Assembly: GCA_029262695.1 (NCBI GenBank)
Contig: JAJCYV010000026.1
Coordinates: forward strand, 56,381 to 120,380
Direction: 5' to 3'
DNA from: Chloroflexota bacterium
Lineage (GTDB): Bacteria; Chloroflexota; Dehalococcoidia; SM23-28-2; RBG-16-64-32
DNA: 64,000 nucleotides
Within the stretch, counting starts at the first letter, position 1. Each line of letters begins with the position of its first letter. The notes beneath the pieces were generated by a model. That model saw only the letters and a program-made list of their open reading frames with translations. It had not been told where the DNA came from and searched no databases. Both the position numbers and the translations under genes were made by a program. Below are positions 34,567-46,194 of the stretch, one piece after another.

Positions 34567-34877
34567 TCTACAGCGACGCTGACGTCGTCGCCGTCGACCT
34601 GAACCTCGTAGGTCGGGAGCGGCTCGTCCGGCGGCCCGGCGACGACCTCGCCGGTCGTGGCGTTGAACTGGCCAGCGTGGAACGGGCACTCGACGATGCC
34701 GCCTTCGAGGAGCATCCCCTCCCCCATCGGGCCCTGGCGGTGTGTGCAGTCGTTGCTGAAGCAGACGAGCTTGCCGTCGATGTTGGCGATCACGACTTCC
34801 TTGTCGCCGGCCTCGACGATCTTCATCTCGCCGGGCGGCACCTCGCTGGCGCTGGCCACTCGCACGAACTCGGGCAT
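34563..34877 (-). CDS. Rieske 2Fe-2S ferredoxin-like protein
   Basis: 104-residue single Rieske domain. The two cluster-binding boxes are CTHRQG near residue 44 and CPFHAG near 64, giving two Cys and two His ligands. The size and lack of a membrane anchor suit a soluble electron-transfer protein for a dioxygenase or monooxygenase, but no oxygenase is adjacent. Confidence 0.9.
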   Translation of the reverse strand: MPEFVRVASASEVPPGEMKIVEAGDKEVVIANIDGKLVCFSNDCTHRQGPMGEGMLLEGGIVECPFHAGQFNATTGEVVAGPPDEPLPTYEVQVDGDDVSVAVD

Positions 34878-34933
34878 GGGGCATCCTCCTGCAGGCGTCT
34901 GACGTCGGTTAGTGGATAAGATACCATTCGGCG

Positions 34934-34962
34934 TTGCCGGGTTTCGCCTGCGCTGCTAACAT
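34934..34962 (+). promoter_or_regulatory. Promoter of the pyr operon
   Basis: TTGCCG, 17 bases, TAACAT, ending about 30 bases before the PyrR-binding element. The transcript would start near 34969. Confidence 0.6.
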
Positions 34963-34989
34963 TGGTGGAGCGAAACCGTCCTAACAACC

Positions 34990-36662
<1,673 letters not shown>

Positions 36663-36666
<4 letters not shown>

Positions 36667-37964
36667 ACGACATCACCGTCCGCGGCGGGCGCGTTCTGGA
36701 CCCGGCGAACGGCATCGACGCTGTCGCCGACGTGATCGTGCGCGACGGCGTCATCGCCGAGGTCGGCAAAGCGGCGAAGGCACCCGGCGACGTTATCGAC
36801 GCCTCGGGGCTCGTCGTCTGTCCGGGGTTCGTTGACGTGCACGCGCACCTGCGCGAGCCGGGCTTTGAGCACAAGGAGACGGTCGAGACGGGCACGCGGG
36901 CGGCGGCGCGCGGCGGCTTCACTACCGTCTGCGCGATGCCCAACACGGAGCCACCGACGGACTCCGCCGGCGCCGTCGAGTTCGTCCTGCGCACGGCGGC
37001 CGCGAAGGGCGTCGTTCGTGTGCTGCCGATCGGCTGCGTGACGAAGGGCCGCGCGGGCCACGATTTGGCGGAACTGGCCGAGCTGTCGGCGGCCGGCGCG
37101 GTCGCCTTCAGCGACGACGGCGCGCCCGTGGCGGACGCCGCGCTGATGCGGCGTGCGCTCGAGTACGCCGGCATGCTGCAGACGCCCGTGATCGACCACG
37201 CGGAGGAGCCGGCGCTGGCAGCCGGCGGAGTGATGCACGAGGGTTGGGTCTCGACGCGACTCGGTCTGCGCGGAGTACCGGCGGCGGCGGAAGAGTCGTT
37301 TGTCGCGCGCGACATCGCCCTCGCGCAGGCAACCGGATCGCGGGTGCACCTGGCGCACGTCAGCACGGCGGGATCGGTGGAGCTGGTGCGGGCGGCGAAG
37401 GCGCGCGGCGCGCCGGTGACGGCGGAGGTGACGCCGCATCACCTGGCGCTGACGCACGAAGCGGTGCTAACGGGCCCCACCGAGGGCGGCGCGCTGGCCT
37501 ACGACACGAACGCGAAGGTGAACCCGCCGCTGCGCACGCCGGAGGACGTGGCGGCCTGCGTGGCAGGGCTCCTCGACGGGACGATCGACTGCATCGCGAC
37601 GGATCACGCACCGCACGCGACGCAGGACAAGCTCTGCGAGTTCGATGCGGCGGCGATGGGCATCAGCGGCCTGGAGACGGCGCTGGCGCTCAGCCTGACG
37701 GCGATCCCGCTGGAGGCGGCGGTCGAGCGGCTGACGGCGGCCCCGGCGGCGACGCTGGGGCTGGAGCGGCACGTGCCGGGCATCGGCTCGCTCTCGAAGG
37801 GCGCGCCGGGCGACGTCGCGATCATCGACCCGGAGGGGGAGTGGACGGTGGAGCCGGAGACGTTCGCGAGCCTGGGCAAGAACACGCCGCTGACCGGCCG
37901 CACGCTAAAGGGCCGCGTGGTGGCGACGGTCTACGCCGGGAAGGTTGTGCACGATGCCCGCTAG
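36663..37964 (+). CDS. pyrC: Dihydroorotase
   Basis: 433-residue class I dihydroorotase. The metal-binding DVHAHLREPG is near residue 58, the second His in HVSTAG and VTPHHLAL near 235, and TDHAPH near 310. ATG 36663 overlaps the pyrB stop (ATGA) and is preferred to the longer track start. It ends within the first codons of carA. Confidence 0.96.
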
Positions 37965-39069
37965 GCCCGCTCAGCTCGTGCTGGAGGACGGAACTGTGTT
38001 TCGCGGCGAGTCGTTCGGGGCGGACGTGACTTCGGCGGGCGAGGTGGTGTTCTCGACGGCGATGACGGGGTACCAGGAGATGCTCACGGACCCGTCGTTC
38101 GCGGGGCAGGTGCTGGTGCTGACGTATCCGCTGGCCGGCAACTACGGGATCAACGCCGAGGACGTCGAGTCGAAGCGCATCCAGGTCGCCGGGCTCGTCG
38201 TGCACGAGGCCTGCGACGCGCCCTCGCACTGGCGCTCCGAGCGGACGCTGGGCGAGTACCTGGCGTCGGAGAGCATCCCGGGGATCGCCGGCGTCGACAC
38301 TCGCGCGCTGACCCGCAAGCTGCGCAGCGCCGGCGTGATGATGGGCGCGGTGACGAGCGACGAGACGCCGGAGCAGGCGCTCGCCCGTCTGCGCTCAGCG
38401 CCGAGATACGGGGAAGTGGACCTCGTGCGCGGCGTCAGCACGGATGAGCCGTACGAGTGGGATCCCGCCGCTTCGGATGTCAGGCTGAAGCCTGACCCTC
38501 AGAGGAATGTGGTGGTGGTGGACGACGGGGTGAAGTACAACATCATGCGCCTGCTGGCCGAGCGCGGCTGCCGGGTGACGGCGCTGCCGCCGGACGCGAG
38601 CGCGGAGACGATCCTGGCGCTTTCGCCGGACGGGATCCTGTTCTCGCCGGGGCCGGGCGACCCGAAGTTCCTCGACTACCAGGTGGCGACTGTGCGCTCG
38701 CTGATCGGCAAGGCACCGATCCTCGGCATCTGTCTGGGCCACCAGGTGCTGGGCCGGGCGTTCGGCGCGGACACGTTCAAGCTGAAGTTCGGGCACCGCG
38801 GCGCGAACCACCCGGTGCAGGACGTCGAGACCGGCCGCGTGCACATCACGGCGCAGAACCACGGCTACGCGGTCGATCCCGACGGCCTGTCGAGCGATAT
38901 CGAGGTCTCGCAGGTGCACCTGAACGACGGCACGTGCGAGGGGTTACGGCACCGCAGCGAGCCGGTGATGTCGATCCAGTACCACTCGGAGGCCTCGCCG
39001 GGGCCGCTGGACAACGTGTACGTGTTCGACCGCTTCGTGGAGATGATGGACGCAGTGAACAGTGGTTAG
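37954..39069 (+). CDS. carA: Carbamoyl-phosphate synthase small subunit
   Basis: 371-residue glutaminase subunit. N-terminal CPSase domain (1-150, LVLEDGTVFRGESFG), then a class I amidotransferase with nucleophile GICLGHQ near residue 255 and the His-Glu pair in QYHSEASPGP near 340. ATG 37954 overlaps the pyrC stop by 11 bases. Codons around residue 178 (VRLKPDP) come from an imperfect palindrome, GTCAGGCT-GA-AGCCTGAC, that matches a repeat found outside genes nearby. Confidence 0.96.
   Translation: MPARPAQLVLEDGTVFRGESFGADVTSAGEVVFSTAMTGYQEMLTDPSFAGQVLVLTYPLAGNYGINAEDVESKRIQVAGLVVHEACDAPSHWRSERTLGEYLASESIPGIAGVDTRALTRKLRSAGVMMGAVTSDETPEQALARLRSAPRYGEVDLVRGVSTDEPYEWDPAASDVRLKPDPQRNVVVVDDGVKYNIMRLLAERGCRVTALPPDASAETILALSPDGILFSPGPGDPKFLDYQVATVRSLIGKAPILGICLGHQVLGRAFGADTFKLKFGHRGANHPVQDVETGRVHITAQNHGYAVDPDGLSSDIEVSQVHLNDGTCEGLRHRSEPVMSIQYHSEASPGPLDNVYVFDRFVEMMDAVNSG
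38479..38496. repeat. REP-like palindrome inside carA
   Basis: GTCAGGCT-GA-AGCCTGAC, inverted arms of eight bases with a two-base centre. It has the same pattern as the intergenic unit at 39097 (GTCGGGCT-TC-AGCCCGAC). Here it encodes VRLKPD in the linker between the two CarA domains without breaking the frame. Confidence 0.6.
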
Positions 39070-39096
39070 TGGACAGGATTCCGAAGCAACCGGAAG

Positions 39097-39114
39097 GTCG
39101 GGCTTCAGCCCGAC
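39097..39114. repeat. REP-like palindrome upstream of the GNAT gene in the pyr operon
   Basis: GTCGGGCT-TC-AGCCCGAC directly abuts the Shine-Dalgarno GGGAGG of the GNAT gene, so the hairpin could influence its translation. Related to the copy in carA. Confidence 0.6.
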
Positions 39115-39127
39115 GGGAGGACGCCCG

Positions 39128-39583
39128 ATGAGTGAACCAACCTACAGAGAGGCCACGGCAGACGACGCCGGCGGTATCGCGGCGGTGGGCGGCGCGGTGT
39201 GGGAGGAGCTGGGCGCCGGCAGCGGGCTGCCCGGCCCGCCGACGGCCGAAGGGGTCGTCGCGCGGATGAAGGAGCTGGGCGAGCGCGGCGGCACGTTCGT
39301 CTGCGCGGAGGACGAGACGGTCCGCGGCTTCGCGCTGGTGCAGCCGGACGTGAACCACCCGACGGAGGCGGTGCTCGGCGTGTGGATGGCGCCGGAGGCC
39401 CGCGGCAAGGGGTGCGGCCGCGAGCTGGCGGTGGCTGGCACGGACTGGGCGCGCGAGGCGGGGTACAAGAGCCTGCGCGGGACGATCCCGGAGGGGAACG
39501 AGCCGGCGCTGTCGTTCTTCGGTGACTTCGCGAGCATGGCGCAGATCGTGGGCCAGGGCATGGAGTACGAGCTGCCACTGTGA
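39128..39583 (+). CDS. GNAT family N-acetyltransferase
   Basis: 151-residue GNAT. Motif A, VWMAPEARGKGCGRELA, is near residue 90 with RQGAGxxG-type spacing. ATG 39128 has a GGGAGG Shine-Dalgarno; the track start lies in upstream DNA. It lies between carA and carB, with no evident role in pyrimidine synthesis. The next gene overlaps its stop (GTGA). Confidence 0.8.
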   Translation: MSEPTYREATADDAGGIAAVGGAVWEELGAGSGLPGPPTAEGVVARMKELGERGGTFVCAEDETVRGFALVQPDVNHPTEAVLGVWMAPEARGKGCGRELAVAGTDWAREAGYKSLRGTIPEGNEPALSFFGDFASMAQIVGQGMEYELPL

Positions 39584-40155
39584 GCGAGGATCATCCCAAC
39601 TTTGATGCGAAGCGTGCGGCGATCGACGCCACGCTTGCTGAGTACAACACGCTCAGAGAGGAGATCCTCTTCCGGATGCGCGCCGCAGACTACTTTGCAG
39701 TGCTGGCGCTTGCCGGACTGAGTGCTGCCATTGGAATCGCCTCGGAGGGCTCGGATCTTCTATTCCTCGGCGTCTCGTACCTTGCGTCGATGTCCGGAAT
39801 CCTCTATCTCAACCAGCTCCTCTTGTCTAGGCGGGTTGGCCACTACATAGCGACGAGGATCGAGCCGAGGGTTGCGCGGTACACCGGAATGCCGGATGCC
39901 CTCTCTTGGGAGGGATTCGTCCGCACCGTGCCTCATGTGTGGCCCTGGCCCAGGCCAGTCCTGATGAACACTGTCTTTTTCGTTGCGCTGGCTGGCGTCG
40001 CCCTCGGACTCTCGGCTGCGGAAAGTCTCAACGAGTGGACCACTGGCGCCTTCTGGTTCGCCGCGCTCGGCCTAGTGCCATTCATCTTGTGGGCGTGGTG
40101 GTATGCGGAGATGCGTCCATATGACCCTGATTCTCCGTCGGGCGGGGCCCGATGA
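39580..40155 (+). CDS. Unrecognised four-helix membrane protein
   Basis: 191-residue protein: a soluble, mostly helical N-terminus (about 1-35), two hydrophobic helices (about 38-80), a loop, and two more helices near residues 128-175. It resembles no family I can name with confidence. Start is GTG 39580, overlapping the GNAT stop; its stop overlaps carB (ATGA). Codon choice and GC are lower than the surrounding pyr genes, suggesting later arrival. Confidence 0.7.
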   Translation: MSEDHPNFDAKRAAIDATLAEYNTLREEILFRMRAADYFAVLALAGLSAAIGIASEGSDLLFLGVSYLASMSGILYLNQLLLSRRVGHYIATRIEPRVARYTGMPDALSWEGFVRTVPHVWPWPRPVLMNTVFFVALAGVALGLSAAESLNEWTTGAFWFAALGLVPFILWAWWYAEMRPYDPDSPSGGAR

Positions 40156-43100
40156 CGCCTAAGCCCTCCAAGGTCCTGATCATTGGCTCCGGCCCTATCG
40201 TCATTGGGCAGGCAGCGGAGTTTGACTACTCCGGGTCGCAGGCGTGCCGGTCGCTGCGGGAGGAGGGCGTGCACACGGTGCTCGTCAACTCCAACCCGGC
40301 GACGATCATGACCGACGAGGGGATCGCCGACACGATCTACATCGAGCCGCTGACGGTGCCCGTGATCGAGCGCATCATCGAGCGCGAGAAGCCGGACGGC
40401 CTGCTGCCGACGCTGGGCGGGCAGACGGGGCTGAACCTGGCCATCGCGCTGGCCGACGCCGGCGTGCTGGAGAAGTACGACCTGCGCTCGCTGGGGACGC
40501 CGATCGAGACGATCCGCACGGCCGAGGACCGCGGTCTCTTCGGCAAGCTGCTGGAGGAGATCGGCGAGCCGGTGCCGGAGAGCGAGACGGTGACGACGAT
40601 GGAGGAGGCCCGTAGGGCGGCGAAGGAGATCGGCCTGCCGCTGGTGGTGCGCCCGGCGTACACGCTGGGCGGCACGGGCGGCGGCATCGTGCAGACGCCC
40701 GACGAGCTGGAGCACATCGTGCGCGGCGGGCTGGCGGCGTCGCCGATCACGCAGGTGCTGATCGAGCGCTACCTGGCCGGCTGGAAGGAACTGGAGTACG
40801 AGGTGATGCGCGACGGCGCCGACAACTGCATCACGATCTGCAACATGGAGAACATCGACCCGATGGGCGTGCACACGGGCGACTCGATCGTCGTCGCGCC
40901 CAGCCAGACGCTGCCGGACAAGGAATACCAGATGCTGCGCACGGCATCGCTGAAGATCATCCGCGCGCTGGGCATCGAGGGCGGCTGCAACATCCAGTTC
41001 GCGCTGGCGCCGCGCAGGGAGATCGCCGACTGGGAGCCGCGCGGCCGTGGTCTTCCGCCGTACTACGTGATCGAGGTCAACCCGCGCGTGTCGCGCAGCT
41101 CAGCGCTGGCGTCGAAGGCGACGGGCTACCCGATCGCGCGCGTGGCGGCGAAGATCGCCGCCGGCAAGACGCTGGACGAGATCCCGAACCGCGTGACCGG
41201 CAAGACGACAGCCGCGTTCGAGCCGGCGCTGGACTACTGCGTGGTGAAGATACCGCGCTGGCCGTTCGACAAGTTCCCGCTGGGCGAGCGCCGCACCGGC
41301 ACGCAGATGAAGGCGACAGGCGAGGTGATGGCGATCGACCGGACGTTTGAGGCGGCGCTGGGCAAGGCCGTGCGTTCGCTGGAGTTCGGCGGGCGCTCGC
41401 TGCTCTGGGAGAACCCGGCCTGGCGCGACATCGACCCGCGCGACTACGTGGCGATCCCGACGGACGAGCGGCTGTGGGCCGTGCTGGCGTCGTTGCGGCG
41501 CGGCGCGACGGTCGAGGAGCTGTCGGGCCTGTCGGGGATCGACCCGTGGTTCCTGACGAAGATGAACCGCATGGTCGAGGTCGAAAAGCGGCTGCTCAGC
41601 GAAGCGCTGACGCCCGACCTGATGCGCGAGGCGAAGCGCACCGGCCTCTCCGACGGCGTCATCGGCACACTGGCCGACCGCCTGCCGGAGCAGGTGCGCG
41701 GCCTGCGCACGGAGTGGGGCGTCCAGCCGGTCTACAAGACGGTGGACACGTGCGCCGCGGAGTTCGAGGCCGAGACGCCGTACTTCTACTCGACGTATCC
41801 CGCTGCCGCGGCCGGCGATGGCGAAAACGAAGCGCCGGCGCTGCCGGGCGAGAAGGCGCTGGTCATCGGCAGCGGACCGATCCGCATCGGGCAGGGGATC
41901 GAGTTCGACTATTCGGCGGTGCACGCTGCCTGGGCGCTGCGCGAGGCCGGAGTCGGCGCGATCATGGCGAACTCCAACCCGGAGACCGTCTCGACCGACT
42001 TCGACACGAGCGACCGTCTCTACTTCGAGCCGCTGGACGAAGAAGGCGTGCGCGACCTGCTGGAGAACGAGACGGAGAACGGCTCGGCACCGGGCCGCCC
42101 GCCGTCGACGATCGTGCAGTTCGGCGGCCAGACGGCGATCAACCTGGCGACGCCGCTGTCGCGCGCCAACCTGCCGATCCTCGGCTCGAGCGCGGAGGCG
42201 ATCGACCTGGCGGAGGACCGCCGGCGCTTCGAGGACCTGCTGCAGAGGCTCGGCATCCCGCAGCCGCCGGGCGCAGGAGTGTCGACGATCGAGGAGGCGC
42301 TGCAGACGGCGCAGCTCATCGGCTACCCGGTGCTCGTGCGGCCGAGCTACGTGCTCGGCGGGCGGGCGATGGAGATCGTGCAGAACGCGACGGACCTCGT
42401 GCGTTATGTCGCGGAGGCGGCAAAGATTTCGCCGGGCAAGCCGGTGCTGATCGACAAGTACATGGCGGGCATCGAGGCGGAGGTCGACGCGATCTGCGAC
42501 GGCGAGGGCGGCGCGCTGATCCCCGGCATCATGCAGCACGTCGAGCGCGCGGGCGTCCACTCGGGCGATTCGATGGCGGTCTACCCCGCCGTCGGTCTGA
42601 CGGAGGGCGAGAAGACGACGATCGTCGCGCACACGCTGCGGCTGGGCCAGGCGCTGGACGTGCGCGGCCTGATGAACATCCAGTACGTGATCATGCGCCG
42701 GGAGGAGGGGGAATCGGGGGTCTACGTGATTGAAGTGAACCCGCGCGCCAGCCGCACGGTGCCGTTCATCTCGAAAGTGACAGGCGTGCCGATGGTGCGG
42801 CTGGCGGTTCAGGTGATGCTGGGCAAGACGCTGCGCGAGCTGGGCTACGAGCCGGGAATCTGGCCGGAGCAGAAGCTGGTGGCCGTGAAGGCGCCGGTGT
42901 TCTCGATGTCGAAGCTGATCGGCGTGGACACGCACCTGGGCCCGGAGATGAAGTCGACGGGCGAGGTGATGGGCGTCGACCGGACGTTCGAGGCGGCGCT
43001 GGCGAAGGCGCTGATCGCGTCCGATATGTCGCTGGCCGGGCGCAAGTCGGTCCTCCTGAGCCTGGACGACGACACGAAGCCGGAGTCGGTGCCGCTGATC

Positions 43101-43454
43101 CGCACGCTGCAATCGGCGGGCTACCGCATCTACGCGACGGAGGGCACGGCGACGATGATCCAGGCGCTGGGCATCCCCGTGGAGATGGTGCCGAAGCGGC
43201 TGGACGAGGGCTATCCGAACGTCGTCGACGTCATCCGCGAAGGGATCGTCGACGCCGTGATCAACACGCCGGAGGGCCGCGTGACGGAGACGCTGCGGGA
43301 CGGCTTCCACATCCGCCGCGCGGCGGCCGAGAAGCGCATCCCCTGCCTGACCTCGATCGATACGGCAGCGGCGGCGGTCGATGCACTGATGCGCGGGGAG
43401 TCCACCGAAGGCGGGTTCACGGTGCAGCCGCTGCGGGACTACCTGGACACGTGA
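40152..43454 (+). CDS. carB: Carbamoyl-phosphate synthase large subunit
   Basis: 1100-residue synthetase made of two homologous ATP-grasp halves, for carboxy phosphate (about 1-545) and carbamate phosphorylation (about 560-950), followed by the allosteric MGS-like domain (about 950-1090). Repeated motifs [21 protein letters not shown] and [20 protein letters not shown] (quoted in part) mark the two halves. UMP or ornithine would bind the C-terminal domain in the family. Stop overlaps pyrK by four bases. Confidence 0.97.
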   Translation: MTPKPSKVLIIGSGPIVIGQAAEFDYSGSQACRSLREEGVHTVLVNSNPATIMTDEGIADTIYIEPLTVPVIERIIEREKPDGLLPTLGGQTGLNLAIALADAGVLEKYDLRSLGTPIETIRTAEDRGLFGKLLEEIGEPVPESETVTTMEEARRAAKEIGLPLVVRPAYTLGGTGGGIVQTPDELEHIVRGGLAASPITQVLIERYLAGWKELEYEVMRDGADNCITICNMENIDPMGVHTGDSIVVAPSQTLPDKEYQMLRTASLKIIRALGIEGGCNIQFALAPRREIADWEPRGRGLPPYYVIEVNPRVSRSSALASKATGYPIARVAAKIAAGKTLDEIPNRVTGKTTAAFEPALDYCVVKIPRWPFDKFPLGERRTGTQMKATGEVMAIDRTFEAALGKAVRSLEFGGRSLLWENPAWRDIDPRDYVAIPTDERLWAVLASLRRGATVEELSGLSGIDPWFLTKMNRMVEVEKRLLSEALTPDLMREAKRTGLSDGVIGTLADRLPEQVRGLRTEWGVQPVYKTVDTCAAEFEAETPYFYSTYPAAAAGDGENEAPALPGEKALVIGSGPIRIGQGIEFDYSAVHAAWALREAGVGAIMANSNPETVSTDFDTSDRLYFEPLDEEGVRDLLENETENGSAPGRPPSTIVQFGGQTAINLATPLSRANLPILGSSAEAIDLAEDRRRFEDLLQRLGIPQPPGAGVSTIEEALQTAQLIGYPVLVRPSYVLGGRAMEIVQNATDLVRYVAEAAKISPGKPVLIDKYMAGIEAEVDAICDGEGGALIPGIMQHVERAGVHSGDSMAVYPAVGLTEGEKTTIVAHTLRLGQALDVRGLMNIQYVIMRREEGESGVYVIEVNPRASRTVPFISKVTGVPMVRLAVQVMLGKTLRELGYEPGIWPEQKLVAVKAPVFSMSKLIGVDTHLGPEMKSTGEVMGVDRTFEAALAKALIASDMSLAGRKSVLLSLDDDTKPESVPLIRTLQSAGYRIYATEGTATMIQALGIPVEMVPKRLDEGYPNVVDVIREGIVDAVINTPEGRVTETLRDGFHIRRAAAEKRIPCLTSIDTAAAAVDALMRGESTEGGFTVQPLRDYLDT

Positions 43455-44233
43455 GCGGACTAAAGCTGGAACGTGCGCGGGTCGTCTCGCAGGAGGAGCT
43501 GTACGAGGATACGCACCTGATGTGGCTCTCCTGCCCGGCTGTCGCGCGCGGTGCCGCGCCGGGGCGGTTCCTGATGATCCACTGCACGGACGCGCTCGAC
43601 CCGCTGCTGCCGCGCCCGATGTCGTTCCACCGTTTCCGCGAGGCGGGCGGCGAGCGGCAGTTTGCGATCCTCTACGACGTGCGCGGACGCGGCACGGCGT
43701 GGCTCTCGGGGCGCAAGGCTGGCGACGCACTCACGATGTTCGGGCCGCTGGGACGCGGCTTCGAGGTGGACGCCGGGTCGGAGAACATCCTCCTCGTCGC
43801 GGGCGGCCTGGGCGTCGCGGCAGTGGTCTCGCTGGCGGACGAGGCGGTGGCGGCCGGCCGGTCGGTTACGCTGCTGCAGGGTGCGCGCACGGCGGCGAAG
43901 CTCTGCCCGCCGGAGCACCTGCCGGCGGAGGTGGAGGCGATCTCGGCGACGGACGACGGCTCGGAGGGGCACCGGGGCCGCGTGACGGAGCTGCTGGCGG
44001 AGCGCATGCCGTGGGCGGACCAGGTGTTCGCCTGCGGGCCAAACCTGATGTTCGAGTCGATGGCCGCCGTCGTCCGCGAGATGCGCACGCGGAAGCCCGT
44101 GCAGGTACTGCTGGAGGAGCGGATGGGCTGCGGCACGGGCGTCTGCTACGGCTGCGCGGTGTTCACGCGCAAGGGCGTGCGTCTCGTCTGCCGGGACGGG
44201 CCGCGGATGGAGCTTCGCGAGGCGTTCGGATAG
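43451..44233 (+). CDS. pyrK: Dihydroorotate dehydrogenase electron-transfer subunit
   Basis: 260-residue FAD/2Fe-2S protein that passes electrons from PyrD to NAD+. A ferredoxin-reductase-like FAD region (about 45-110: RPMSFHRF) and NAD region (about 110-215: [11 protein letters not shown]) precede the cluster motif [12 protein letters not shown] with a fourth Cys, VCRDG, near residue 245. GTG start overlaps the carB stop. It implies a class 1B PyrD; that gene is at 50 kb rather than adjacent. Confidence 0.93.
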   Translation: MSGLKLERARVVSQEELYEDTHLMWLSCPAVARGAAPGRFLMIHCTDALDPLLPRPMSFHRFREAGGERQFAILYDVRGRGTAWLSGRKAGDALTMFGPLGRGFEVDAGSENILLVAGGLGVAAVVSLADEAVAAGRSVTLLQGARTAAKLCPPEHLPAEVEAISATDDGSEGHRGRVTELLAERMPWADQVFACGPNLMFESMAAVVREMRTRKPVQVLLEERMGCGTGVCYGCAVFTRKGVRLVCRDGPRMELREAFG

Positions 44234-44245
44234 TCTAGAGACGAG

Positions 44246-44650
44246 ATGACTGCCGAGACGCCCGAGCCACGGGCAAACAGACTGCCGCTCGCTGTATTTG
44301 TCGGCTCTATCGTAGTGCTGGCTGTGGCAGTACTCGCGGGGCTGGCGTTTTCGTCCGGGAGCGGCGACGACGCCGCCGCCACGCCGACTGTGATCGACGA
44401 CCTGGCGGTGACGATCGAGATCAGCGACTTCCGGTTCCAGCCCCCGAACCTGTCCGTTCCCGCGGGCGCGACGGTGACGTGGGTGAACCACGACGAGGCG
44501 CCGCACGACTCCGAAGCCCGAGCCGGGAGGTGGGGAACAGGCCTGCTGAAGCGGGACGAAGAGCACTCCGTCACATTCGATCAGCCGGGGACGTGGGCGT
44601 ACTACTGCACGATCCACCCGTATATGACGGCGACGCTGACGGTGCGCTGA
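44246..44650 (+). CDS. Membrane-anchored cupredoxin (plastocyanin-like)
   Basis: 134-residue protein with an N-terminal membrane anchor or signal (about 15-37) and a single cupredoxin domain. The type 1 copper ligands are visible: His in NHDEAPH near residue 87 and Cys, His and Met in CTIHPYM near 122-128. It would sit outside the membrane as an electron carrier. The last 25 bases are repeated 66 bases downstream. Confidence 0.88.
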   Translation: MTAETPEPRANRLPLAVFVGSIVVLAVAVLAGLAFSSGSGDDAAATPTVIDDLAVTIEISDFRFQPPNLSVPAGATVTWVNHDEAPHDSEARAGRWGTGLLKRDEEHSVTFDQPGTWAYYCTIHPYMTATLTVR

Positions 44651-44740
44651 CGGGACCATCGGTGGCCTCGCCCCGCCCGCAAGCCTAAAGGCATGCGGCT
44701 ACGGCTTCGGGGAAGGACGGCGACGCTGACAGTGCGCTGA
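44626..44740. repeat. 25-base direct repeat flanking a REP-like unit
   Basis: GACGGCGACGCTGAC-G/A-GTGCGCTGA occurs at 44626-44650 (end of the cupredoxin gene, including its stop) and again at 44716-44740 with one mismatch. The 65 bases between contain AAGCCTAAAGGCATGCGGCTACG (44681-44703), which recurs at 50084-50106. The arrangement looks like insertion of a short element with duplication of the target, or replication slippage. Confidence 0.65.
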
Positions 44741-44801
44741 GCGCCGCCCCAACGAAGGCGCAACGACCACCCTCCGTCAATCCTTGACCGGCGCGGCCTT
44801 A

Positions 44802-44830
44802 TTGACAGAGAAGCGGCGGTCGCTTACTAC
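44802..44830 (+). promoter_or_regulatory. Promoter of the MBL-fold hydrolase gene
   Basis: TTGACA, 17 bases, TACTAC, about 38 bases before ATG 44868. Confidence 0.65.
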
Positions 44831-44867
44831 TGGTGCCGCCGTACGAAGCAGAGACAGGAGGCGCCCC

Positions 44868-45692
44868 ATGGCCGGCCCAAGAATCACCGCAGGCAACACA
44901 GAGATCATTTCGCTCACGGACCTCGAGATGCAGTTCCCCTGGGCGGCGTTCTTTCCGAACGTGCCGATGAACGAGCTGGAGGAATACCGGGACCTGTACC
45001 CGGGGAGCTGGGGCGACGTCGGTTTTAAGACCGACGCCGGTTGTTACGCGATCCGCAGCGAGGGCGAGACGATCCTCGTCGACACGGGCCTGGGACCGGG
45101 GCCGCACGAGATGCTGCGCGGCGCCACGGGCGACCTTGTGAACGACATGAAGTCGAAGGGGGTGCCGCCGGACGACGTCGATATCGTCGTGCATACGCAC
45201 CTGCACCCGGACCATGTGGGCTGGAACATGTCCGGCGACGCGCCGACGTTCCCGAACGCACGGTATTACGCGCCACAGGCGGACTGGGACTTCTTCAACG
45301 CAGCGCTGGCCGCCAACCCGCAGATGGAGCAGGTGATCCCGCTGAACGACTTGGGCCGCCTGGAGCTATACGACGGCGAGATCACGATCACGTCGGAGGT
45401 GACGACTCTGGCCACGCCCGGCCACACGCCGGGCCATTGCAGTGTGCTGGTGAACTCAGACGGCGAGAAGGTGCTGATCGCCGGCGACCTGGCGCACCAC
45501 CCGGCGCAGGCCGACCGGCCGGAGTGGTCGGCGGCGTTCGACGCGGACGGCGCCAAGGCTTCGGCGACACGCAAGAAGATGCTGGACCAACTCGTGGAAG
45601 AAGGCAACGTCGCGGCGTTCTGCCACTTCCCGGGTGACGGCTTCGGCCACATCGTCGACGCCAACGGGAAGCGCGTGTTTAGGGCGCTTTAA
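44868..45692 (+). CDS. MBL-fold metallo-hydrolase
   Basis: 274-residue metallo-beta-lactamase fold enzyme. The metal motif HTHLHPDHVGWN is near residue 104, the next His in PGHTPGHCS near 185 and the bridging Asp in IAGDLAHHP near 206. The overall form is that of quorum-quenching lactonase-like or related hydrolases, but substrate is not evident. ATG 44868 follows AGGAGG; the track start lies before the promoter. Confidence 0.87.
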   Translation: MAGPRITAGNTEIISLTDLEMQFPWAAFFPNVPMNELEEYRDLYPGSWGDVGFKTDAGCYAIRSEGETILVDTGLGPGPHEMLRGATGDLVNDMKSKGVPPDDVDIVVHTHLHPDHVGWNMSGDAPTFPNARYYAPQADWDFFNAALAANPQMEQVIPLNDLGRLELYDGEITITSEVTTLATPGHTPGHCSVLVNSDGEKVLIAGDLAHHPAQADRPEWSAAFDADGAKASATRKKMLDQLVEEGNVAAFCHFPGDGFGHIVDANGKRVFRAL

Positions 45693-45698
45693 GACGCA

Positions 45699-45730
45699 GT
45701 CCGGGCGCGGCCTCTCGACCACGCCCGGAC
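45699..45730. terminator. Hairpin between convergent genes
   Basis: GTCCGGGCG and CGCCCGGAC form a 9-bp stem with a 14-base loop just after the MBL gene and before the end of glnB. No T tract, so a weak bidirectional terminator. Confidence 0.5.
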
Positions 45731-45751
45731 CCGGATTCACACCTCTCGCGC

Positions 45752-46111
45752 CTATTTCGCCGCGGACGTATCCATCACGGCGGTCTCGCCGCGTTCCTTC
45801 GTGCGGACGCGGATAACGTCCTCGACAGCCGAGACGAAGATCTTGCCGTCGCCGACTTCGCCGGTGGCGGCGGTGTCGCAGATCGCGTCGATCGCCTTCT
45901 CGGCTTGATCGTCGTTGACGACGATCAAGAGCCAGACCTTGGGCAGGAACTCCACGCGGTACTGGCGCCCGCGCCACTGCTCGACGATGCCCTTCTGGAC
46001 GCCATGGCCCTTGACCTCGGCGACGGTCATCCCGTGGTAGCCCAGCTCTTCGAGAACCGCCTTGACAGCGGTCAGCCGCTCGGGCCGGATTATCGCTTCG
46101 ATTCGCTTCAT
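45752..46111 (-). CDS. glnB: Nitrogen regulatory protein P-II
   Basis: 119-residue trimeric nitrogen/energy sensor. The T-loop region HGVQKGIVEQWRGRQYRVEF retains the tyrosine at the usual uridylylation position (RGRQY, residue 51), followed by LPKVWLLIVV, and the B-loop TGEVGDGKIFV lies near residue 83. It is 83 bases downstream of amt on the same strand, so the pair forms the usual amt-glnK unit in which P-II blocks the channel when nitrogen is plentiful. Confidence 0.95.
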   Translation of the reverse strand: MKRIEAIIRPERLTAVKAVLEELGYHGMTVAEVKGHGVQKGIVEQWRGRQYRVEFLPKVWLLIVVNDDQAEKAIDAICDTAATGEVGDGKIFVSAVEDVIRVRTKERGETAVMDTSAAK

Positions 46112-46194
46112 TGAGTTGATTCCTTTCTCCGCACAGGGCGGCGGAGCAGGTCACGTCGCGGCGCGCGCGGGATGACTCGCTCCGTCATGTTACT

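Noticed and set aside
41100-43730. 876-residue minus-strand ORF
   Set aside because: Antisense shadow of carB; rich in Arg, His and Ala with no domain pattern, caused by high GC.
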